Source: Lutibacter oricola
GTDB taxonomy: Bacteria; Bacteroidota; Bacteroidia; Flavobacteriales; Flavobacteriaceae
Reading direction: 5' to 3'
NCBI RefSeq assembly: GCF_900106565.1
Contig: NZ_FNNJ01000004.1
Span: 202,434-266,433, forward strand
Length of the DNA stretch: 64,000 nt
In this document: positions 1 through 6,543 of the stretch, one piece after another
Layout of the letters: every line of letters starts with the position of its first letter
How positions within the stretch are numbered: the stretch's first letter is position 1
The notes under the pieces: model-generated
Told to the model about the DNA's origin: nothing
Databases searched by the model: none
What the model saw: only the letters and a program-made list of their open reading frames with translations
Program-made: the position numbers and the translations under genes

Positions 1-383
1 TTCAAGAATTAAAAGATTGGGTTACTGAAATGCGTTTTGAGCGTTTAGGTGCTTTTGCTTATTCTCACGAAGAAAATACGCACGCTGCAAGCTTAGAAGA
101 TAATATTCCAGACGAAATAAAACAACAACGTGTAAATGAAATTATGGAACTACAAAGCCAAATTTCATTTGATGTAAATCAAGAAAAAGTAGGTAAAGAA
201 CTTAAAGTTTTAATTGATAGAAAAGATGGAAATCATTTTATTGGTAGAACAGAATTTGATTCACCAGATGTGGATAATGAAGTTTTAATAGATGCTACTA
301 AGCATTATGTACAAGTTGGTAAATTTGCTCAAATAAAAATTACTTCGGCCACAGAATTTGATTTATATGGAGAGCCAATATAA
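1..383 (+). CDS. rimO: Ribosomal protein S12 methylthiotransferase RimO, C-terminal fragment
   Basis: The reading frame is open from base 3 and enters the window without a start codon, so only about the last 126 residues are present. The fragment has the end of the radical-SAM region (RFERLGAFAYSHEENT) followed by a TRAM-like RNA-binding segment ending in DLYGEPI, a pattern typical of RimO, which methylthiolates an aspartate of ribosomal protein S12. MiaB is the main alternative, but the FERLGAFAYSxEExT signature favours RimO. The radical-SAM CxxxCxxC motif lies outside the window. A strong terminator follows 26 bp downstream. Confidence 0.85.
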   Translation, partial: QELKDWVTEMRFERLGAFAYSHEENTHAASLEDNIPDEIKQQRVNEIMELQSQISFDVNQEKVGKELKVLIDRKDGNHFIGRTEFDSPDVDNEVLIDATKHYVQVGKFAQIKITSATEFDLYGEPI

Positions 384-409
384 TTATGAAGATTTATAAA
401 ATAAAAAAA

Positions 410-434
410 GGGAACACATTGTTCCCTTTTTTTT
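410..434 (+). terminator. Bidirectional intrinsic terminator
   Basis: A 7-bp perfect stem, GGGAACA/TGTTCCC with a 3-nt loop (410-426), is followed by T8. An A-run on the other side supplies a U-tract for the minus strand. It separates rimO from the convergent operon ending at 456. Confidence 0.85.
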
Positions 435-455
435 ATTGAATAAGTTAACTATTAA

Positions 456-1226
456 TTACATATTATAAACACCGCCATTTATATCTAGTGTTGCTCCAGT
501 AATAAAACCGTCATATTCAGATGCTAGAAATAATACAGCTCTAGCTACATCTGCAGCGTTTCCTGCTCTTTGAATTGGTATGCTTGCTGTAGTTTCTGCT
601 GCAGATTCTTTAGTTGTATGTGTATTATGGAACGAAGTACCAAGAATAAGCCCAGGTGCAACAGCGTTAACTCTTGTTCCTTGTGCCCCTAATTCTGTAG
701 AAAGCGCTCTTGTAAATGTTAGAATAGCACCTTTACTAGTTGAATAAACTAACGATCCAGGATGACCACCTTTACGGCCAGCAAGAGATGCTAAATTTAC
801 AATACTACTATTTTTATTTTTGGCTAAATAAGGAGCAGCAGCTCTTGATACAAACATCATAGAGGTTAAATTTATATCCATTACTTTATGCCAAAAACTA
901 GCTTCCATTTCATTTAACATTCTACGAGCAACTAATGATCCTGCGTTGTTAATTAAAATGTCTAGTCCGCCTAATTCTATTATTGTGTTTTCTACCAAAG
1001 CTTTTGCATCTGCTTCTTTAGTAAGGTCACCATTTATTGCAATTGCTTTTAAACCTTTATCTCTAGCGTATTCTACCAATTGATTCGCAGTTTCAGCACT
1101 AGAAAAATAATGGATTGCAACATTAGCTCCGTTATCTATAAAGTGTTTGGTAATTGATTCTCCAATTCCTTGTGCACCAGCAGTTATTAATACATTTTTG
1201 CCAGCTATTTTATTTTTGTAGTCCAT
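456..1226 (-). CDS. SDR family oxidoreductase, probable uronate/keto-gluconate reductase
   Basis: This is a 256-residue classical short-chain dehydrogenase/reductase. The cofactor motif TAGAQGIG is at residues 15-22 (Ala replaces the usual first Gly), NNAG at 93-96, a structural Asn at 119, and the catalytic Ser147, Tyr161 and Lys165. It is the last gene of an operon with a PL7 alginate lyase, a GntR regulator and a gluconokinase/6PGDH fusion. In alginate degraders such SDRs reduce 4-deoxy-5-hexoseulose uronate to 2-keto-3-deoxygluconate; in idonate/gluconate systems the SDR IdnO reduces 5-ketogluconate. Context allows either, and both are inferences. A FabG-like housekeeping role is less likely because no fatty-acid genes are nearby. 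The gap to the lyase gene is 62 bp. Confidence 0.8.
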   Translation of the reverse strand: MDYKNKIAGKNVLITAGAQGIGESITKHFIDNGANVAIHYFSSAETANQLVEYARDKGLKAIAINGDLTKEADAKALVENTIIELGGLDILINNAGSLVARRMLNEMEASFWHKVMDINLTSMMFVSRAAAPYLAKNKNSSIVNLASLAGRKGGHPGSLVYSTSKGAILTFTRALSTELGAQGTRVNAVAPGLILGTSFHNTHTTKESAAETTASIPIQRAGNAADVARAVLFLASEYDGFITGATLDINGGVYNM

Positions 1227-1288
1227 TTTTTGTAGTATTTATAAATTGAAATTTTATAGAAAGTCTAATTGTATTCTTTTTTTTAAAT

Positions 1289-2413
1289 TTATTTTTTCTT
1301 ATATAATTCATCATTTTTACTGAAATATCCATCATTTGAATATGCATCATCGCTTACAGTTATACGGGCTGTTTTAAACCATACTTCAGTATAATTACCA
1401 TCTTTATATTGTTTTTGAATATCACCACCGTGAGTTTCAGCTCCTGAACACCAATTTTTATTTATTTCAGGAGATTTTCCATTTGTTTGATTATAATTTC
1501 CTAGTTTAAAAAAACAACCTTCACTACTGTATGCTTCTGCGCGCTCTACACCGTCTTGACCAATTGGTACAAATAATTTTTTAGTTTGTTCAGGAATGTC
1601 TTCTTTAGTTGTATATTCTGATGCTATTATGTTTTTTGTAAATATTTTGGTTTCGTGTCCTTCACTTGTAAATATCAGGGTCATAATACCATTTTTAACA
1701 TCTATTTCATAAGTAAATTCTTCACCTAAAGCAATTCCATCTGTAGGTTCTTCAGGATAAGTACTTACATCTGTACCAACAACAGATAAGTCGTAGCCCC
1801 ACACGGCTGTTGAAAAATCCCATCTTCCAGAATTATCGTCACCGTCTGTATTAATTTCATAATCCCAAAACACTGAGCCTTTGGTATGACCAGGAAATTT
1901 TTTGTAAAATATTTTAAGAGGTTCATTTTCGTGCCCATCAGCACTATGAATTTGACCTATAACTACGGAATAAGAAGCTGCTACACGTGCATCTCCAGTG
2001 ACAGATACATTCATTACTTTTAATGTAGCTTTTAAATTTGCATTAGATGTTGGAGCCCACTTTTTTGATTGTGCTAATTCGGTTCTAGTGTTGTTAGAAG
2101 TTCCGTGTGTATGACCCGCATTTGGCGTTTTAAATACAACCCAGTTGTTTTTACCATCGTTATTGGTGTAAAAAAAATCTTTATTTTCAAAATTATTTGC
2201 AATACCTGCATTTGAACCATCACCTAAAATTAATTTCCAATGATCAAAAAATGGTATAACATCACTTGCGTAAACTGTTTTTACAGCTTCATTTTCTTTC
2301 GTTTTTTTTACTTCATCTTTACAGCTATTAAGTGTTAGGAAAACTCCAAGAATTAGTAGCGTAGTTACAGGTTTGAAAATTTTGTTTTTCATTGTATTAT
2401 ATTTTGGTTTCAT
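1289..2413 (-). CDS. Polysaccharide lyase family 7 alginate lyase, lipoprotein
   Basis: The protein has a lipoprotein signal (LTLNSC, lipidated Cys31) followed by KDE, which fits the K-(D/E)2 export signal described for surface lipoproteins in Bacteroidota, so exposure on the cell surface is likely. The mature part carries the three PL7 signatures in order: RTELAQ, QIH (GQIH) and FFKLGNYNQ. These residues build the catalytic groove that cleaves alginate by beta-elimination. QIH-type enzymes usually accept guluronate-containing blocks, whereas QVH types favour polymannuronate. Met8 (start at 2392) gives a more standard signal peptide than the first Met. The gene follows the GntR gene by 7 bp. 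No SusC/SusD pair or second lyase lies in the window, so this is a partial utilisation locus. Confidence 0.88.
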   Translation of the reverse strand: MKPKYNTMKNKIFKPVTTLLILGVFLTLNSCKDEVKKTKENEAVKTVYASDVIPFFDHWKLILGDGSNAGIANNFENKDFFYTNNDGKNNWVVFKTPNAGHTHGTSNNTRTELAQSKKWAPTSNANLKATLKVMNVSVTGDARVAASYSVVIGQIHSADGHENEPLKIFYKKFPGHTKGSVFWDYEINTDGDDNSGRWDFSTAVWGYDLSVVGTDVSTYPEEPTDGIALGEEFTYEIDVKNGIMTLIFTSEGHETKIFTKNIIASEYTTKEDIPEQTKKLFVPIGQDGVERAEAYSSEGCFFKLGNYNQTNGKSPEINKNWCSGAETHGGDIQKQYKDGNYTEVWFKTARITVSDDAYSNDGYFSKNDELYKKK

Positions 2414-2420
2414 TTATATC

Positions 2421-3116
2421 TTAGTTTTCAATGTGTTTTTTTAATTTAAAAAAGTGGTCACTCATCATTTTTGTTGCTAATTCAGGATTTTTAGCTTCTA
2501 TTGCTAAATAAATGTCTTCGTGTTTTTTTATTTCAGAAATAGCAATATCACCTTCACAAACTGTATCTCTATCGTAAGTTGCAAGAATAGGAGGAGTTAT
2601 TAACAGCATTAATGAAACCATTGTACTGTTTTTACTAGCTTTGGCAATTGCCAAATGAAATAATAAATCTTCCTCTAAATAATCATCTCCAATAGAAATT
2701 TTAGCTTTAAAAGCATTTAAAGCTTTCTTTATCTGTTTTAAATCAGCACTAGTTCTTCTTTGTGATGCCAAGCCAACTGTTTTTAATTCTAATGAAATTC
2801 GGGTTTCTACAAGTTCGTTAAACGAAGGAGCGTCTAAAGAAATTATTTCATCTATCATACCATTAAAACCAACTAAACCAATTGCTAGTATAGTGCCGCT
2901 TTGAGACATCGATTTTAACACACCATAAAATTCAAGCCTTCTTATAGCTTCTCTAATATGATTTCTTTTAACACCAAATTTTTCAGACATTATTCTTTCA
3001 GAAGGTAATTTATCACCACGCTCTAAATTTTTAGCGTTAATTAAATTACGAATCTTAATAATCACCTCATTTTGCAAAAGTCTATTTGCATTTTCATCTA
3101 TTAGGCTTATTTTCAT
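2421..3116 (-). CDS. FCD-type GntR family transcriptional regulator
   Basis: At 231 residues, it has an N-terminal winged helix (about 15-80, with LPSERIMSEKFGVKRNHIREAIRRLE split across the GntR recognition pattern) and a helical C-terminal FCD domain. The metal/ligand residues look present: EEDLLFHLAIAKAS, then KKHEDIYLAIE and SDHF. FCD regulators such as UxuR, ExuR and GntR-like proteins typically sense uronates, gluconate or their phosphates. The gene sits third in the operon it probably controls. A TGGTTAACCA-centred palindrome overlaps the operon's transcription start region (6334-6351), so autoregulation through that site is the simplest reading. Effector identity is unknown. Confidence 0.88.
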   Translation of the reverse strand: MKISLIDENANRLLQNEVIIKIRNLINAKNLERGDKLPSERIMSEKFGVKRNHIREAIRRLEFYGVLKSMSQSGTILAIGLVGFNGMIDEIISLDAPSFNELVETRISLELKTVGLASQRRTSADLKQIKKALNAFKAKISIGDDYLEEDLLFHLAIAKASKNSTMVSLMLLITPPILATYDRDTVCEGDIAISEIKKHEDIYLAIEAKNPELATKMMSDHFFKLKKHIEN

Positions 3117-3136
3117 TTTTTACTAATTAGTTTGGT

Positions 3137-4411
3137 TTAAAAATATTCCGTAAGTGCTAAAATTCCATTGTAAGAAATTACTAAAGAAAAGAACAATGCA
3201 GCATACATACCAATATATACACCTATACTTGTTTTGTATTCTTTCATAACTTTTTTATTGCTTAGCATAAGTATAATTCCAAGTATTACAATTGGTAATA
3301 CAAAAACATTAAATACTTGCGATAAAATTTGAATTTCAATTGGGTTTGCTCCAAATGCAGGGCCTATTAATGCAACTAAACAAGCTATGGCTGTAATAAT
3401 TCTAAATTGTTTTGAATTGGTATCTAAAGTTCCAGATTGGTAATCAGCTATTAATAAAGGAGCTATTAATAAACAAGGAAATATAGAGGATAACCCAGCA
3501 CTTAATGCACCAAAAAAGAAAATGGTAACGGCCCATTTACCTGCAACAGGTTCTAATGTGTTTGCCATATCTAAAACTTGAGTAACAGCTTTACCTTCAT
3601 AAAACAATGCTCCAGCTGCAACAGCCATTATAACACCACTAATAACAAAAATTAAAATTGCAGCTGTAATGGAATCTTTTTTTTGTTGATCTAAATTTTT
3701 AATGGTCCAGCCTTTTCCTTTTACAAATAAAGGGCGAGATAAAAATGTAGCTGAAGCCATAGTTGTGCCAACAAATGCGGCAACCAACATTTTGCCTCCA
3801 GGAATGTCTGGTATAGTTGGTATTAACCCTTTAATAACATCTACAGGTAATGGTTGAACAAAGAATAATGAAAGTAAAAAAGATAGCCCCATTAACGTTA
3901 CAAATATGACTAATATTTTTTCAAAAAAAGTGTATTTACCAACTAGCATTAATAAGTAAAAAGTAACAATTATAATTACAGCTGTTATTAATACTGTTTC
4001 ATATTTATAGGTTGCTAGAGTTTCAAAATTTAGAGCTAGAATTTCAAATATTATGTTTGAGGATATACCTAAAATACCCATTAACGAATTCCATTGTCCA
4101 AATGTAATACCAACAATAATAAGTATGGCTAAAATTTTACCGAATTTTAAATGTTTTTTGAAACCATAAAGTGCAGTTTCACCTGTAATTAAGGCGTAAT
4201 TTCCGTAGGCAAACATTAAAATACCAGAAAATGTACAACTTAATAATAGCACCCATAATAATTGCATATTAAACTTGCTTCCTGCAACAATCATAGACGT
4301 TACACTACCAGTACCTATGGTATAACCAATGGCAAAAATACCAGGGCCAAATGCTAAAACTATTGCAATTATTTTTTGAAGTAAAGATTTTTTGTTTTCA
4401 GTTGAAGCCAT
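3137..4411 (-). CDS. Nramp-fold transporter lacking canonical metal ligands
   Basis: This 424-residue protein has about eleven hydrophobic segments. The Nramp signature region starts GPG (residues 22-24), but the TM1 metal motif DPGN is replaced by GTGS (33-36) and the TM6 motif MPH reads MAS (218-220). Canonical Nramps bind Mn2+/Fe2+ through the TM1 Asp and Asn and the TM6 Met, so metal transport is doubtful. The start codon is 3 bp after the stop of the gluconokinase/6PGDH fusion, and the next gene is the GntR regulator. That position is normally filled by a gluconate or uronate permease. Transport of such an acid by this protein is an inference. Annotation pipelines would probably call it a divalent metal transporter. 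Confidence 0.8.
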   Translation of the reverse strand: MASTENKKSLLQKIIAIVLAFGPGIFAIGYTIGTGSVTSMIVAGSKFNMQLLWVLLLSCTFSGILMFAYGNYALITGETALYGFKKHLKFGKILAILIIVGITFGQWNSLMGILGISSNIIFEILALNFETLATYKYETVLITAVIIIVTFYLLMLVGKYTFFEKILVIFVTLMGLSFLLSLFFVQPLPVDVIKGLIPTIPDIPGGKMLVAAFVGTTMASATFLSRPLFVKGKGWTIKNLDQQKKDSITAAILIFVISGVIMAVAAGALFYEGKAVTQVLDMANTLEPVAGKWAVTIFFFGALSAGLSSIFPCLLIAPLLIADYQSGTLDTNSKQFRIITAIACLVALIGPAFGANPIEIQILSQVFNVFVLPIVILGIILMLSNKKVMKEYKTSIGVYIGMYAALFFSLVISYNGILALTEYF

Positions 4412-4414
4412 AGT

Positions 4415-6316
4415 TTAATTATTTTTCCAGTTAGTATGATAGAATTTTTTTGAAGGATCATTTACTTTTTGATAGGTATGAGCACCAAAATAGTCTCGCT
4501 GTGCTTGTATTAGATTAGCAGATGAATTTGCTATTGCAAAACTGTTTAAAAAATTAATAGATTCACTAAAATTTGGAATCGGTAATTCATTTAAAATACA
4601 TTCAGCAACTACTTTTTTAGCAGTTGGTTTTAATGTTTTTATTTTTTGAATTATCTCATCATTAGTAAACAAGTTATTGGTTGTTTTAAACACCGTAACT
4701 AGCTCTACCATTAAATCCGATTTTATAATACAGCCATTAGTCCATATTCTAGATAGTTCGCTTAAATTTAATTCCCATTTGTAATTGTTAGAAGCTTCTT
4801 GAATTAATTTAAACCCTTGATAATGATTAATAATTCTAGCAAATTGATAAGTTTTTAAAATATCTTCAACAGTTATATTTAGGCTAAAATTATTATTTGA
4901 TTCAAAATTTTGATGAGCAGTAATTCGTTCTTCTTTATAAAATGAAGTGTAACGAGCAAATAAGGCAGTAGCAATCATAGTGCTTGGTACACCTAACTGA
5001 GCAGTTGCTATGGTTGTCCAGTTTCCTGTTCCTTTATTACCAGCTTTATCCATTATGTTGTTAACTAACCAATCTTCACCTTCTTTAGTTCTTAAAATAT
5101 CAATAGTTATTTCTAGTAAATAACTATTAGTCGTCTCTTTCCAAGATTCTAAAATATCGGCTATTTCATCAGGGTTATTACCTAAAGCTTTTAGCATTAC
5201 AAAAGCTTCGGCCAATAATTGCATTTCTACATATTCAATACCATTATGAACCATTTTTACAAAATGCCCACTTCCTTCATTTCCAATGTGAGTACAACAA
5301 GGCAAATTATTAGCATCTTTAGCTGCAATAGCTTCTAAAAAAGGTTGAATATTTTTATATATTTTTTTGTTACAACCAGGCATAATAGATGGTCCTTTTA
5401 AGGCTCCTTCTTCACCACCAGAAACACCAGTTCCAACAAAATGAATGTTTTTAGATTCTAAATATTTGAATCGTTCTTTTGTTTTATTGTAATTAGAGTT
5501 TCCACCATCTATTAAAATATCTCCAGCGTCTAAAAAAGGTAAAATATCTTCAATAACAGAATCAACAATATTTCCAGCATTAACCATAAGCATAATTTTT
5601 CGTGGTTTTTGCAATGAATTAACAAAAGGTTCTATTGAATCAAATGGATTAGCAGATGATAATTCTTCAAATTCATTTTTAAAGTTTTTTGCAACATTTT
5701 CTTCTACACCTTCAACATGTCTATTAAAAAGGGAAATTTTAAACCCTTTGTTAGCTAGGTTTCTACTAAGGCTTTTACCCATAACTCCCAATCCAAACAA
5801 GCCAAATTCAGATTTATTTAATAGTTCTTTTTTTATCATTTTTACAATATTGTTAGGTGTTAAATTTATGTCTATATCTATGGCGTTTTTTGGTTCTTCT
5901 AAAATATCAAATTGAGATTTTAACAAATCAGAATTCATAAAATGCCCCTTGCGATTATTTATACGTTCAGTTATTTGTTTAAAAGAACCGTTTAGAAAAA
6001 CCCATTTTGTGTAATGTTTTATGTCTTCATTTAAAATATCACGGTATTTTTCTTTTAATGCAGAACATACTATAACGCAACCTTCTTTATTTGTCAATTG
6101 TTTTATAGCTAGCTTGTTTAAGGTTTGTAACCAACCAAATCTGTCATTGTCATTTAAAGGTTTTCCTTTTGACATTTTTAAAATATTTTCTTCTGGATGA
6201 AAGTCATCTCCATCGAAAAAAGGAATATGTAACTCTTTAGATAATAAGTCTCCAATAGTGCTTTTACCAACACCTGAAACTCCCATAATAAATATAATAT
6301 TGGTCTCTTTTTTCAT
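4415..6316 (-). CDS. gnd: Bifunctional gluconokinase / 6-phosphogluconate dehydrogenase fusion
   Basis: The 633-residue protein joins two enzymes. Residues 1-165 are a GntK-type gluconokinase with P-loop GVSGVGKST (12-20) and the substrate segment DGDDFHPEEN. Residues 170-633 are a decarboxylating 6-phosphogluconate dehydrogenase with the NADP-binding GLGVMG (175-180), the catalytic segment GHFVKMVHNGIEY, KGTGNWT and the C-terminal AQRDYFGAHTYQ. Together they would convert gluconate to 6-phosphogluconate and then ribulose-5-phosphate with NADPH and CO2. All key motifs of both parts are intact. It is the first gene of the operon, with a -7 promoter element and paired palindromes just upstream. 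Stand-alone GntK and Gnd are the usual arrangement, so the fusion is notable. Confidence 0.93.
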   Translation of the reverse strand: MKKETNIIFIMGVSGVGKSTIGDLLSKELHIPFFDGDDFHPEENILKMSKGKPLNDNDRFGWLQTLNKLAIKQLTNKEGCVIVCSALKEKYRDILNEDIKHYTKWVFLNGSFKQITERINNRKGHFMNSDLLKSQFDILEEPKNAIDIDINLTPNNIVKMIKKELLNKSEFGLFGLGVMGKSLSRNLANKGFKISLFNRHVEGVEENVAKNFKNEFEELSSANPFDSIEPFVNSLQKPRKIMLMVNAGNIVDSVIEDILPFLDAGDILIDGGNSNYNKTKERFKYLESKNIHFVGTGVSGGEEGALKGPSIMPGCNKKIYKNIQPFLEAIAAKDANNLPCCTHIGNEGSGHFVKMVHNGIEYVEMQLLAEAFVMLKALGNNPDEIADILESWKETTNSYLLEITIDILRTKEGEDWLVNNIMDKAGNKGTGNWTTIATAQLGVPSTMIATALFARYTSFYKEERITAHQNFESNNNFSLNITVEDILKTYQFARIINHYQGFKLIQEASNNYKWELNLSELSRIWTNGCIIKSDLMVELVTVFKTTNNLFTNDEIIQKIKTLKPTAKKVVAECILNELPIPNFSESINFLNSFAIANSSANLIQAQRDYFGAHTYQKVNDPSKKFYHTNWKNN

Positions 6317-6333
6317 TTATTCTATCTACTCTT

Positions 6334-6362
6334 AAATTGGTTAACCAGTTTGGGTACCCAAA
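6334..6362 (-). promoter_or_regulatory. Overlapping operator palindromes at the gluconate/uronate operon promoter
   Basis: Two palindromes share the bases TTT at 6349-6351. The first, 6334-6351 (AAATTGGTTAACCAGTTT), has half-sites that agree at 8 of 9 positions and a TGGTTAACCA core resembling sites of FCD-type GntR regulators such as UxuR/ExuR. The second, TTTGGGTACCCAAA at 6349-6362, is a perfect 14-bp palindrome. Both lie at or just after the -7 element on the minus strand, covering the predicted transcription start, a repressor geometry. The regulator is probably the GntR protein at 2421-3116; the second palindrome could be for another factor. Confidence 0.6.
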
Positions 6363-6366
6363 TATA
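6359..6366 (-). promoter_or_regulatory. -7 promoter element of the gluconate/uronate operon
   Basis: The minus strand reads TATATTTG, an exact TAnnTTTG match, 42 bp upstream of the gntK-gnd start codon. No TTTG -33 element is visible at the usual distance. The element overlaps the perfect palindrome TTTGGGTACCCAAA. Confidence 0.55.
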
Positions 6367-6460
6367 TGTTATTTAAATTTAAAAAGAGCTTAAAAATAGA
6401 ATTATTATAAATGTTTTGTTTTGAGGTTGTTAAATGGTGTTTTTAATTAAATAAAAAGAG

Positions 6461-6504
6461 TATAACACAAAAAAAAGCTATTTACAGCTTTTTTTTGTGT
6501 TATA
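6461..6504 (-). terminator. Intrinsic terminator after the M14 peptidase gene
   Basis: A perfect 19-bp inverted repeat (6461-6479 and 6486-6504) has a 6-nt loop, a GCT/AGC top and internal runs of eight A/T. It lies 40 bp past the stop of the minus-strand peptidase gene. Confidence 0.75.
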
Positions 6505-6543
6505 TACGATAAGAAAAAGTTGCCTATTTATGGCGTTGAAGGG

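Noticed and set aside
456..1226. FabG (3-oxoacyl-ACP reductase)
   Set aside because: Sequence alone allows it, but there are no fatty-acid genes nearby and the operon is for sugar-acid use.
3137..4411. Canonical Mn/Fe Nramp transporter (MntH)
   Set aside because: Neither the DPGN nor the MPH metal motif is present, and the operon context is sugar-acid metabolism.
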